The notes under the pieces were generated by a model. The model ran no database searches, was not told the DNA's origin, and saw only the letters and a program-made list of their open reading frames with translations. A stretch of 8,340 nt of DNA from Candidatus Finniella inopinata (lineage in GTDB: Bacteria > Pseudomonadota > Alphaproteobacteria > Paracaedibacterales > CAITNM01): NCBI GenBank assembly GCA_945903885.1, contig CAMDPB010000037.1, forward strand, positions 1 through 8,340. The letters are read 5' to 3'. Shown here piece after piece: positions 1-5,891 of this stretch; within the stretch, counting starts at the first letter, position 1; the number at the start of each line of letters is the position of its first letter. Made by a program: the position numbers and the translations under genes.

Positions 1-96
1 AGAAATAATCAACATACGTTTGTTTTGCACAACCATACCGGATGTTGAAACATACAGAGCACGAGTAAGAGTATTTTGTGACTTATCTAAAGCCAT
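1..96 (-). CDS. flgC: Flagellar basal-body rod protein FlgC, N-terminal part (runs off left edge)
   Basis: This is the start of the proximal rod protein FlgC, which polymerises with FlgB and FlgF in the periplasmic rod of the flagellum. Only 32 codons are present. The translation begins MALDKSQNTLTRALYVSTSG and continues with MVVQNKRMLIIS. It resembles the FlgC/FlgB N-terminal helix, in which a hydrophobic S-G-M segment is followed by Q-x-x-R-M. The ATG at 94-96 is supported by a perfect AGGAGG ribosome binding site at 106-111, nine bases upstream. That site lies inside the last codons of flgB, and the gene starts five bases after the flgB stop. This is the standard flgB-flgC order and implies translational coupling. 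The identification rests on a short fragment plus strong context. Confidence 0.85.
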   Translation of the reverse strand, partial: MALDKSQNTLTRALYVSTSGMVVQNKRMLIIS

Positions 97-101
97 AGGA
101 T

Positions 102-467
102 TTATCCTCCTTGTGACATGCTTAAAATGGTTTTCACTAATTGGTGAAAATTTTTAACCGCACTCAAAATAGCGTCATGCTCAAGCACATTACGTGACAT
201 CTCTAGCATTTCCATTTCTCTAGAAATTTCTGTTTTTGTATTCATAGAGTCAGCAGCTCCAAGCCTTAATATTCTTACTTGGGGACCATTTTTATTTGGA
301 ATAGCTCCATGGTGCTTCAAAACCTGACCAAAAGGACGCATTTCTTTACGTGTTGTCCCCTTAATGTCAGCATGAGCAATATTTTGCGCCATTAGATTTG
401 ATCTAGCACCCAACCAAGAAAGGCGATGATTGAGCAATAATGAGAGTTTATCGTCAAACAGACTCAT
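102..467 (-). CDS. flgB: Flagellar basal-body rod protein FlgB
   Basis: FlgB is a proximal rod subunit of the flagellar basal body, exported by the flagellar type III apparatus. The 121-residue product is a little shorter than typical FlgB proteins. Residues 20-35 (ARSNLMAQNIAHAD) match the family signature in which R-x-x-x-L-A-x-N-I-A-N-A-D precedes a P-G-Y turn. Here the turn reads I-K-G-T, so the usual tyrosine is absent. The C-terminal half carries the expected amphipathic helix (E-M-x-M-L-E-M-S-R-N then A-I-L-S-A-V-K-N-F). It has no Sec signal, as expected for a flagellar export substrate. The ATG at 465-467 has only a weak purine-rich site upstream. flgC follows five bases after its stop. 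The gene diverges from csrA across 82 bp, so it probably opens a leftward flagellar operon. Confidence 0.9.
   Translation of the reverse strand: MSLFDDKLSLLLNHRLSWLGARSNLMAQNIAHADIKGTTRKEMRPFGQVLKHHGAIPNKNGPQVRILRLGAADSMNTKTEISREMEMLEMSRNVLEHDAILSAVKNFHQLVKTILSMSQGG
106..111 (-). promoter_or_regulatory. Consensus ribosome binding site of flgC inside flgB
   Basis: AGGAGG reads on the minus strand nine bases before the flgC ATG. It is formed by the last two glycine codons of flgB, so flgC initiation is probably coupled to ribosomes finishing flgB. It is the strongest Shine-Dalgarno in the window. Confidence 0.8.
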
Positions 468-496
468 AAATAAAAAAATCTTTCATTCCTACTATG

Positions 497-502
497 TATA
501 AT
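497..502 (+). promoter_or_regulatory. Possible -10 element for csrA
   Basis: A perfect TATAAT preceded directly by TG lies about 48 bp before the csrA ATG, in the AT-rich gap shared with divergent flgB. It would give a leader of about 40 nt. There is no recognisable -35 hexamer 16-18 bp upstream, so the call rests on the -10 alone. I saw no sigma-28 flagellar promoter pattern in this gap on either strand. Confidence 0.35.
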
Positions 503-549
503 AAGAAAAATTGTTTAACATTTAATTAAATTTATAAAAATGAGTAGGT

Positions 550-792
550 ATGCTAAGTCTTAGTCGCAAAGTTGGCGAATCCATTATTATCAATGATGAT
601 ATTGTTTGCACTGTTTTAGAAATCAATGGACGCATTGTTAAGATTGGTTTTGAATATCCCAGCTCATCGTCAGTATTACGTCAAGAATTATACGATCGTA
701 TTAAAGAAGAAAACAAAACAGCTAGCGAAAATGTAGAAGCAGTTAGTGAAGCAATTAAAATTCCACAAAAGATACGTGTTGGGGAAATTTAA
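550..792 (+). CDS. csrA: CsrA/RsmA-type RNA-binding regulator
   Basis: CsrA dimers bind GGA motifs in mRNA leaders, often over the ribosome binding site, and so control translation and stability of messages for motility, carbon flow and virulence. The protein begins MLSLSRKVGESIIINDDI, the classical first beta strands with the R-K-V-G-E-S signature. L4 and R44, the residues known to be needed for RNA contact in E. coli CsrA, are both present (R44 in S-V-L-R-Q-E-L-Y). The core ends near residue 55. A polar 25-residue tail follows, making the protein 80 residues against about 61 in E. coli. The ATG has GAG five bases upstream. It diverges from flgB and converges with the next gene, leaving a 3-nt gap. 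Position beside flagellar genes suggests a role in motility control, which is inference. Confidence 0.93.
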   Translation: MLSLSRKVGESIIINDDIVCTVLEINGRIVKIGFEYPSSSSVLRQELYDRIKEENKTASENVEAVSEAIKIPQKIRVGEI

Positions 793-816
793 ATTTTAAT
801 GTGATTCGCCCCAACG
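777..816. terminator. Inverted repeat over the convergent ends of csrA and the 796-1194 gene
   Basis: GTTGGGG at 778-784 pairs perfectly with CCCCAAC at 809-815, with one further G-T pair outside. The enclosed segment contains a 12-bp perfect palindrome (785-796) that covers the csrA stop and touches the stop of the opposing gene. A stem here could stop transcription from both sides, which would suit genes only three bases apart. Neither side has a run of T after the stem, so it is not a textbook intrinsic terminator. Confidence 0.4.
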
Positions 817-1194
817 AGGAGAATATGGGGCATCCCAGTGATATGTCATTGGAGTTTCGTACAAAAAATTCACAATGGCATCAATTTTGTCGTTATCAAT
901 TCGCAATAAATTAATCATGCTTTTTTGTGCATAAGACAATTGCTCACTCAAAGAATCAATTTCTAATAACGCTACAATGCAGTTTCGTATTTGTTGTTTG
1001 TCCGCATTGCACAATCTAGAAAACTCATAAGAATGTATTGTGCTACCTTGCTTTATTTGAATGCTTTTTGTATCAACGTTTTCAATATAAGTCACCTCCA
1101 CAACAACTCGAACCGGCACCAGAACCTCGTCAAAATCAGCACCTAACAATTGACTTGTCACTAACAGTACAAAACTTAAAAATATGCACTTCAT
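796..1194 (-). CDS. Small exported protein of unknown function
   Basis: I do not recognise this 132-residue protein. Residues 1-19 form a clear Sec signal peptide (MKCIFLSFVLLVTSQLLGA), with likely cleavage after L-L-G-A. There is no cysteine at the cleavage point, so it is probably periplasmic or secreted rather than a lipoprotein. The mature part has beta-prone hydrophobic stretches at about 24-48 and helix-prone segments at about 65-112. It has two cysteines, C62 and C72, that could form a disulfide, and an aromatic C-terminus (Y-H-W-D-A-P-Y then R-W-G-E-S-H). The ATG has AAGGAA six bases upstream (1201-1206), so the start is well supported. It follows nuoB in the same direction after 71 bp, where nuoC would often sit, and may be read from the nuo promoter. 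No function is proposed. Confidence 0.75.
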   Translation of the reverse strand: MKCIFLSFVLLVTSQLLGADFDEVLVPVRVVVEVTYIENVDTKSIQIKQGSTIHSYEFSRLCNADKQQIRNCIVALLEIDSLSEQLSYAQKSMINLLRIDNDKIDAIVNFLYETPMTYHWDAPYSPRWGESH

Positions 1195-1265
1195 CTATTA
1201 TTCCTTATATAACTGCAAATAAAAAAGTTTTCAGACCATAAGCTTAAGTATATTGATTTAGGATT

Positions 1266-1805
1266 TCAACTGATTTTACCCGTAATTTTTTGCTGCAATA
1301 GCATAATGCCATAAACCAACGCTTCAGCTGTTGGCGGGCAGCCAGGAACGTATACATCAACCGGAATAATACGGTCACATCCTCGGGTTACAGAATAAGA
1401 ATAGTGGTAATAGCCACCACCATTAGCACAGCTTCCCATAGAAATTACCCAACGTGGTTCTGGCATTTGATCATATACTCTACGCAAAGCCGGGGCCATT
1501 TTATTTGTTAGAGTTCCGGCTACAATCATTACATCTGATTGTCTGGGGCTGGGCCTAAAAACAAGACCAAACCTGTCAAGGTCATAACGACTTGCTGCGC
1601 TATGCATCATCTCAACAGCACAACAGGCCAACCCAAAAGTCATTGGCCATAAAGAACCGCTTTGAGCCCATGCTGCCATCTGATCAAGCTTAGTTAAAAT
1701 ATAACCTTTGTTTGAAATTTCTTGATTTATTGATTGAAATAACTCTTTTTCGTTTTGCAACGATTGTGGTAAATAGGCCTTTAAATCTTCAAGTCTTGTT
1801 GTCAT
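1266..1805 (-). CDS. nuoB: NADH-quinone oxidoreductase subunit B (complex I, N2 cluster)
   Basis: NuoB carries the terminal 4Fe-4S cluster N2 of respiratory complex I, which passes electrons from the peripheral arm to ubiquinone at the membrane interface. All four expected cluster ligands are visible: adjacent C61-C62 in G-L-A-C-C-A-V-E-M-M, C126 in S-M-G-S-C-A-N-G-G-G, and C156 in V-P-G-C-P-P-T-A-E-A. The length of 179 residues is normal. The first 40 residues are variable, as is usual. It starts three bases after the nuoA stop with the ATG at 1803-1805. The nearby AGGA is too close to be an ideal ribosome site, so initiation is probably coupled to nuoA. The gene after it is not nuoC, so the rest of the complex must be encoded elsewhere. 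The identification is very secure. Confidence 0.98.
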   Translation of the reverse strand: MTTRLEDLKAYLPQSLQNEKELFQSINQEISNKGYILTKLDQMAAWAQSGSLWPMTFGLACCAVEMMHSAASRYDLDRFGLVFRPSPRQSDVMIVAGTLTNKMAPALRRVYDQMPEPRWVISMGSCANGGGYYHYSYSVTRGCDRIIPVDVYVPGCPPTAEALVYGIMLLQQKITGKIS

Positions 1806-1808
1806 ATC

Positions 1809-2180
1809 CTACCGCCAATCGAGCGCACCCTTTCGCCATTCGTACACAAAACCAATCGTTAAAATACTAAGAAAAATCATCATCGACCAAAAACCTGGCC
1901 AACCAATATATTCCAGCGATATTGCCCAAGGGAACAAAAATGCTATTTCCAAATCAAAAATAATAAAAAGAATCGCTACCAAATAAAATTGCACATCAAA
2001 CTGACGACGTGCATTTTGCTCGGGCGCATCAAACGAATCAAACCCACACTCGTAAGCGGCATTTTTTTGAGCGTAAGGATTACGTTTACCCCGCATCCAA
2101 GATATCCCCAGTAGCAACGCAGCAAAGCCAAATGCCACAGCTAAAAAAACTAAAATAGGAAAATATGCATCAAGTGCCAT
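1809..2180 (-). CDS. nuoA: NADH-quinone oxidoreductase subunit A (complex I)
   Basis: NuoA is a small membrane subunit of complex I at the junction of the membrane and peripheral arms near the quinone site. Three membrane helices are visible at about residues 7-28, 64-86 and 98-114 of the 123-residue form. The conserved loop motif Y-E-C-G-F-D (43-48) and the second-helix motif F-D-L-E-I-A-F-L-F-P-W (75-85) are intact. I chose the ATG at 2178-2180. An in-frame TTG two codons earlier (2184-2186) is possible but neither start has a strong ribosome site. A good promoter lies just upstream (2209-2237), with a predicted leader of about 20 nt. nuoB follows after three bases. The identification is very secure; the exact start is less so. 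Confidence 0.96.
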   Translation of the reverse strand: MALDAYFPILVFLAVAFGFAALLLGISWMRGKRNPYAQKNAAYECGFDSFDAPEQNARRQFDVQFYLVAILFIIFDLEIAFLFPWAISLEYIGWPGFWSMMIFLSILTIGFVYEWRKGALDWR

Positions 2181-2208
2181 GTACAAATCTCAGACCTTAT
2201 CCCTTTTA

Positions 2209-2237
2209 ATTCTACGCGAAACACCGAAAATTACCAA
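2209..2237 (-). promoter_or_regulatory. Sigma-70-type promoter for nuoAB
   Basis: On the minus strand TTGGTA (2232-2237), a 17-bp spacer and TAGAAT (2209-2214) form a good housekeeping promoter. Transcription would start near 2202, about 20 nt before the nuoA ATG. The same TTGGTA-17-TAnAAT pattern occurs before the mscS-family gene. Confidence 0.55.
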
Positions 2238-2264
2238 GGCACCAAGAGCACAAATCATTTTTCT

Positions 2265-2292
2265 TTGCTGACATCAGGTTGAAGATTATACT
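2265..2292 (+). promoter_or_regulatory. Probable promoter for fmt-rnj
   Basis: TTGCTG (2265-2270), a 16-bp spacer and TATACT (2287-2292) lie on the plus strand about 20 bp before fmt, giving a short leader of about 15 nt. The -10 is good and the -35 is weak. It is back to back with the nuoA promoter, so RNA polymerases at the two sites may influence each other. Confidence 0.45.
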
Positions 2293-2313
2293 GAGCACAG
2301 AATAACAAATAAA

Positions 2314-3267
2314 ATGACAATGACTAAAATCATTTTTATGGGCACTCCAGAATTTGCTCTTGCCCCATTACAAGCCTTGGCAGAAGCTGGCTATTCAGTT
2401 GTTGCTGTTTACACCCAACCTCCTCGCCCAAAAGGAAGAGGTCATGCCGAAACCACATCACCTGTGCACCAGTTTGCATTAGAGCAAGGCATTTCTGTAT
2501 ATAACCCTATTACGTTGAAATCACAGCAAGAACAGGAACGATTTCAACAGATAAATGCAGACATAGCCATTGTTGCTGCTTATGGATTATTGCTGCCCAA
2601 ACAGATTTTAGAGGCCCCAAAACTTGGTTGTATTAACATTCATGCATCTCTCTTGCCACGCTGGAGAGGCGCCGCACCAATTCATCGCGCAATTGAAGCA
2701 GGAGATACAGAAACCGGCATTACAATAATGCAAATGGATGAAGGGTTAGATACTGGCTCCATGCTTTACACCAAGAAAATTTCAGTAGATGCCGCTGATA
2801 CCAGCCAAACACTACATGATAAAATGCTAGCCCTTGGAGCTCAATCTCTACTTGAATGTTTGCCAAATATTTTATCTAAACACCTTCAATCAACCCCTCA
2901 GCCTCTTGAAGGAATCACCTACGCACACAAGCTTAAAAAAGAAGAAAGTATTCTGAATTTTGATTGCGATGCCGGTGCAATTTTACATAAAATTCGGGCT
3001 TTAACACCTTGGCCTGGCACAACTAGTACACTAGACGGTGAAGTGATAAAAATTCTTGAGGCAGCAGAGATAAAAATTGTAAGCAACACCCTGCCTTATT
3101 CGCCAGGCACGTGGATTTTTACAGAAGATCATAAGTTGTTAATTTCTTGCAAAACAGGAGCAATACAGCTTAAAATGCTGCAAAGGCCCGGATCTAAGCC
3201 TGTATCATGCAATGATTTTTTAAATGGCTACCGGGGAACAAATATCATTTTTGAAAATACAATTTAA
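2314..3267 (+). CDS. fmt: Methionyl-tRNA formyltransferase
   Basis: Fmt transfers a formyl group from 10-formyltetrahydrofolate to Met-tRNA(fMet), making the initiator tRNA for bacterial translation. The 317-residue length is typical. The N-terminal Rossmann start reads K-I-I-F-M-G-T-P-E-F-A. The catalytic signature is intact: N108 and H110 in N-I-H-A-S-L-L-P-R-W-R-G, and D146 in E-G-L-D-T-G. The C-terminal tRNA-binding domain (about 205-310) is present, with A-L-T-P-W-P-G-T near 229. ATG codons at 2314 and 2320 are both possible starts, and neither has a visible Shine-Dalgarno, perhaps reflecting the short leader. Its frequent partner def is not adjacent; rnj follows after nine bases. The identification is very secure. 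Confidence 0.97.
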   Translation: MTMTKIIFMGTPEFALAPLQALAEAGYSVVAVYTQPPRPKGRGHAETTSPVHQFALEQGISVYNPITLKSQQEQERFQQINADIAIVAAYGLLLPKQILEAPKLGCINIHASLLPRWRGAAPIHRAIEAGDTETGITIMQMDEGLDTGSMLYTKKISVDAADTSQTLHDKMLALGAQSLLECLPNILSKHLQSTPQPLEGITYAHKLKKEESILNFDCDAGAILHKIRALTPWPGTTSTLDGEVIKILEAAEIKIVSNTLPYSPGTWIFTEDHKLLISCKTGAIQLKMLQRPGSKPVSCNDFLNGYRGTNIIFENTI

Positions 3268-3270
3268 GGA
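3266..3270 (+). promoter_or_regulatory. Ribosome binding site that fixes the GTG start of rnj
   Basis: AAGGA overlaps the fmt stop codon (3265-3267) and lies six bases before a GTG at 3277. The spacing supports GTG as the start of rnj and couples its translation to fmt. Confidence 0.75.
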
Positions 3271-3276
3271 ATTCCC

Positions 3277-4935
3277 GTGTTAAACACCCCTAAGAAGACT
3301 AATTTTTGGTTTTTGCCACTTGGTGGAGCCGGTGAAATCGGCATGAACCTAAACCTTTTTGGTCATAACAAAGAGTGGATAATAGTCGATTGCGGCATCA
3401 CCTTTGGTGACCGCTTAGGAATTGATATTATCATGCCAGATCCATCAGCTATACTCGAACACGCTGACAGTATTAAAGCACTAGTTTTAACTCATGCTCA
3501 TGAAGATCATATTGGCGCCGTTCCATACCTTTGGCCTTATTTGAAATGTCCCGTTTATGCAACACCTTTTACCGCTCAAATATTGCGTCAAAAACTAGAA
3601 GAAAAGTCCTGGGCAAAGCAAGTAAAAATTATTGAAGTGCCTCTCTCTGGCAGAGTACAAATTGGTTCATTTGATGTTGAGTATATTACTCTAACACACT
3701 CTATTCCTGAACCAAATGCGTTAGCAATTCGAACGGAACTAGGCTGCGTATTGCATACAGGCGACTGGAAAATTGATCCTCAACCACTTTTGGGCGAAGC
3801 AACAAACGAAAATCGCTTAAAGGAAATTGGAGATGAAGGAGTCTTAGCTTTAATATGTGACTCAACTAATGTATTCGATGAAGGATCAACTGGATCAGAA
3901 GGTGACGTACGTGATGAATTTGAAAAACTAATAGATCAAATTCCAAGTGGTCGTATTGTTGCGTGTTGTTTTTCATCAAACGTTGCCCGCGTAGAATCTA
4001 TTGCTTATGCCGCTCACAAGAATGGTAGAAAAGTCGCATTGATAGGCAGATCATTAGAAAAAATGATTCGTGCAGCAACTCTTACTGGTTACTTGAAGGG
4101 ATTACCTGGGTTCATAACAGCAGAAGAAGCCATGGATATGCCGCGCGATAAAGTATTCTTCATAAGCACTGGCTCACAAGGTGAATACCGTTCAGCATTA
4201 GCGCGCGTTTCTCAACGTGATCACCAAACAGTATCTCTCGATGAAGGTGATACAGTCATATTTTCTTCTCGGGTTATTCCAGGAAATGAACGTACCATTT
4301 CAGCCATGCAAAATCGCTTGATTCATCAGGGCATTCGTATTATCACTTCCCATGAAAAAGCAGTGCACGTGTCAGGCCACCCTGCTCAAGAAGATTTAAA
4401 ATCTATGTACAAGTGGATAAAACCTCAATCACTAATCCCAGTACACGGTGAAGCACGTCACATGCATGCTCAAGCAGAACTTGGATTAGCAAATGGCATT
4501 AAACAAGCGTTAGTACCTTCTAATGGCACTCTTATTGAATTATCAGGCAAAGCTCCTAAGATAATCAATACTGTAGATTCTGGACGATGGGGCATTGATG
4601 GAAAATGTCTAGTTAACATGCAAAGCCCCATCTTAAAAGAACGCCAAAAAATTTCCGTTCAAGGTGTTATTTTCTTAAGTATCCCTGTTGATGATATTTA
4701 TCAAATGCAAGGCACGCCTGTGGTAAGCTCTTCCGGTGTTGTAGAACCAGGGGAAGAAGCACAAAAACTGCAAGAAGACATGCAAAATATAGTCCGACGT
4801 ATAATGCGTCCAAACCTAGGTAAAGAAAAAAATTATATCGAAGCAGTACAACGCGCCGTCAAACAAGAATGTAATCAGCGCTTTGGAAAAAAACCAATCA
4901 CTGAAGTACATTTTGTAAAAAATGAATCATTGTAG
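3277..4935 (+). CDS. rnj: Ribonuclease J
   Basis: RNase J is a zinc-dependent metallo-beta-lactamase/beta-CASP ribonuclease with 5'-3' exonuclease and endonuclease activity, used in mRNA decay and rRNA 5'-end maturation. The metal site is complete: H73, H75, D77 and H78 in T-H-A-H-E-D-H-I-G, H141 in L-T-H-S-I-P, D163 in T-G-D-W-K, and H390 in I-P-V-H-G-E. The beta-CASP region (about 210-370) includes S-T-G-S-Q-G-E (297-303) and V-S-G-H-P-A-Q-E-D-L (366-374). The C-terminal domain is present and the 552-residue length is normal. Translation starts at GTG with a well-placed AAGGA. It forms a two-gene unit with fmt and ends in a hairpin. RNase J in a Gram-negative background is typical of Alphaproteobacteria. 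Confidence 0.96.
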   Translation: MLNTPKKTNFWFLPLGGAGEIGMNLNLFGHNKEWIIVDCGITFGDRLGIDIIMPDPSAILEHADSIKALVLTHAHEDHIGAVPYLWPYLKCPVYATPFTAQILRQKLEEKSWAKQVKIIEVPLSGRVQIGSFDVEYITLTHSIPEPNALAIRTELGCVLHTGDWKIDPQPLLGEATNENRLKEIGDEGVLALICDSTNVFDEGSTGSEGDVRDEFEKLIDQIPSGRIVACCFSSNVARVESIAYAAHKNGRKVALIGRSLEKMIRAATLTGYLKGLPGFITAEEAMDMPRDKVFFISTGSQGEYRSALARVSQRDHQTVSLDEGDTVIFSSRVIPGNERTISAMQNRLIHQGIRIITSHEKAVHVSGHPAQEDLKSMYKWIKPQSLIPVHGEARHMHAQAELGLANGIKQALVPSNGTLIELSGKAPKIINTVDSGRWGIDGKCLVNMQSPILKERQKISVQGVIFLSIPVDDIYQMQGTPVVSSSGVVEPGEEAQKLQEDMQNIVRRIMRPNLGKEKNYIEAVQRAVKQECNQRFGKKPITEVHFVKNESL

Positions 4936-4945
4936 AAATCTACTG

Positions 4946-4975
4946 AGGTTTACTCATCTTCTGGTGGGTAAACCT
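4946..4975 (+). terminator. Hairpin after rnj
   Basis: AGGTTTACTC (4946-4955) pairs with GGGTAAACCT (4966-4975) across a 10-nt loop. The ten pairs include one G-T pair. It begins 11 bases after the rnj stop. A T-rich stretch follows only after about 7 bases and is interrupted, so termination may be weak or may mainly protect the 3' end. The opposing kinase-like gene also ends just beyond it, so it may serve both directions. Confidence 0.45.
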
Positions 4976-5037
4976 AAAGCAATTTCTGTATTTTAATCTG
5001 AAGTCATGAAATCGGAAAATAAATTTCACCTTTAAAA

Positions 5038-5598
5038 TTAAAGATAACTTTCTAATTTTTTTATTCTTGTCATGCGGTCACCCCAAATTTCAACAATTTT
5101 TGGATGAATATAGCTGGGAAACACATCGCAGATATCGTCACGATATATTTCTTTAAAAAATTTATCCGCTAGCTTACGATAAGCGGGATTTTCTTCTGTA
5201 TGCTCTATTGGGTGTTCTTTTGTGAGAGGCAAGAATACGATTAAATCTAAATTATTCAACGCATCTTTAATTTCAGGGAATATTTCGAAAATTTCGCTAT
5301 CATTAACATCAGCAGCGTCTTGATCCAAGACACACATAGAATAAGCTATAAAATCAATCGGACATCTATCAAAAATAATACTACGTTCACTTGCATGATC
5401 ATTAAGTTGATCGATACTATAATCGAGTTGTTTTAATAAACTACCAAGACTAGGTTCTAACGATAACTCCATTTTTTCCTCATCTTGTAGCTTATAATAA
5501 GGCTCAATCTCGTATTTATAATTAGGATGCTTTTCAATAAAGTCTTCAATAAGCGTGGTCTTACCCATAAAATGAGCGCCAGAAATAGCAATACGCAT
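5038..5598 (-). CDS. P-loop ATPase/kinase-like protein (AAA_28/NadR-kinase-like), unassigned substrate
   Basis: The protein starts M-R-I-A-I-S-G-A-H-F-M-G-K-T-T-L, a Walker A loop (G-x-x-x-x-G-K-T) immediately at the N-terminus as in small nucleoside and nucleotide kinases. A second motif, I-I-F-D-R-C-P-I-D-F-I-A-Y at about residues 74-86, resembles the D-R-x-P/S segment of the AAA_28 and NadR-kinase families. A beta strand L-D-L-I-V-F-L-P-L and a basic lid-like region (E-x-x-x-x-Y-R-K-L) follow. The substrate cannot be inferred. I chose the ATG at 5596-5598 (186 residues) because AGGAAA lies six bases upstream. An upstream ATG at 5611-5613 would add five residues but has no ribosome site. 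It stands alone between the rnj hairpin and a stretch of gene debris, which suggests an acquired gene. Confidence 0.8.
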   Translation of the reverse strand: MRIAISGAHFMGKTTLIEDFIEKHPNYKYEIEPYYKLQDEEKMELSLEPSLGSLLKQLDYSIDQLNDHASERSIIFDRCPIDFIAYSMCVLDQDAADVNDSEIFEIFPEIKDALNNLDLIVFLPLTKEHPIEHTEENPAYRKLADKFFKEIYRDDICDVFPSYIHPKIVEIWGDRMTRIKKLESYL

Positions 5599-5604
5599 GA
5601 TAAA

Positions 5605-5610
5605 TTTCCT
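5605..5610 (-). promoter_or_regulatory. Ribosome binding site choosing the kinase start
   Basis: AGGAAA on the minus strand, six bases before the ATG at 5596-5598, favours the shorter form of the kinase-like protein. The alternative ATG at 5611-5613 lies just upstream of this site. Confidence 0.6.
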
Positions 5611-5771
5611 CATTTAAAAATTTCATTTAGAGAACAGCTTTTCCAATCTCCTGCATGCACTGAATACAGAACAACTGGAAAGGCAAAAGATCGTTAAACC
5701 TTCTAGCCCTTAGAGACAAACTATTTCTTGTGTTTGCATATTAATTCATCACTTCAAAATCTGCCTTAAAA

Positions 5772-5873
5772 CTATCCTTTAAAGCTAATAGAACGCTTGC
5801 TGTGAATGAATAATTTTGAAGAGCGGATTTGTTCATAAGTATGCAGAGATAAAATGTCAGCACGCGTTAACAT
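5772..5873 (-). pseudogene. Short ORF after the mscS-family gene, possibly a DUF3501-like remnant
   Basis: Eighteen bases after the MscS stop, an ATG with TTAGGA about nine bases upstream opens a 33-codon frame beginning MLTRADILSLHTYEQIRSSK and ending in TAG. The pattern L-T-x-x-D-I-L then Y-x-x-I-R resembles, from memory, the N-terminus of DUF3501-family proteins, which are about 190 residues long. Nothing downstream in any frame continues that family convincingly. It could be the stump of a decayed gene or chance. The good ribosome site is the main reason to list it. Confidence 0.25.
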
Positions 5874-5891
5874 AACTAAAAATCCTAACTT

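Larger units (their letters stand above)
5599..5891. other. Gap with fragmentary open frames, likely gene debris
   Basis: This stretch of about 290 bp has no intact gene. On the minus strand one frame is open from an ATG at 5834-5836 to a stop at 5627-5629, broken by a single TAA at 5741-5743. Its second half would read N-S-L-S-L-R-A-R-R-F-N-D-L-L-P-F. On the plus strand a 31-codon stretch (5618-5710) is also open. The two possibilities conflict and neither has a convincing start, so I call it debris without naming a parent gene. I saw no strong promoter here. Confidence 0.35.

Noticed and set aside
1038..1241. Plus-strand open frame of 67 codons
   Set aside because: It lies antisense over the exported protein gene, which has a signal peptide and good ribosome site. 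This frame has no family resemblance and low-quality composition.
1195..1265. Terminator after nuoB (TAAGCTTA palindrome followed by a T run on the minus strand)
   Set aside because: The palindrome has no loop and is about 15 bases from the T run, so no plausible stem precedes the T tract. Read-through into the next gene is as likely.
2181..2186. TTG start for nuoA two codons upstream
   Set aside because: It is possible, but the ATG at 2178-2180 is the more usual codon and neither has a better ribosome site. The longer form adds only two residues.
5007..5028. Second hairpin between rnj and the kinase (TGAAAT/ATTTCA)
   Set aside because: The stem has six pairs, mostly A-T, with a 10-nt loop and no T tract on either strand. 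It is too weak to call.
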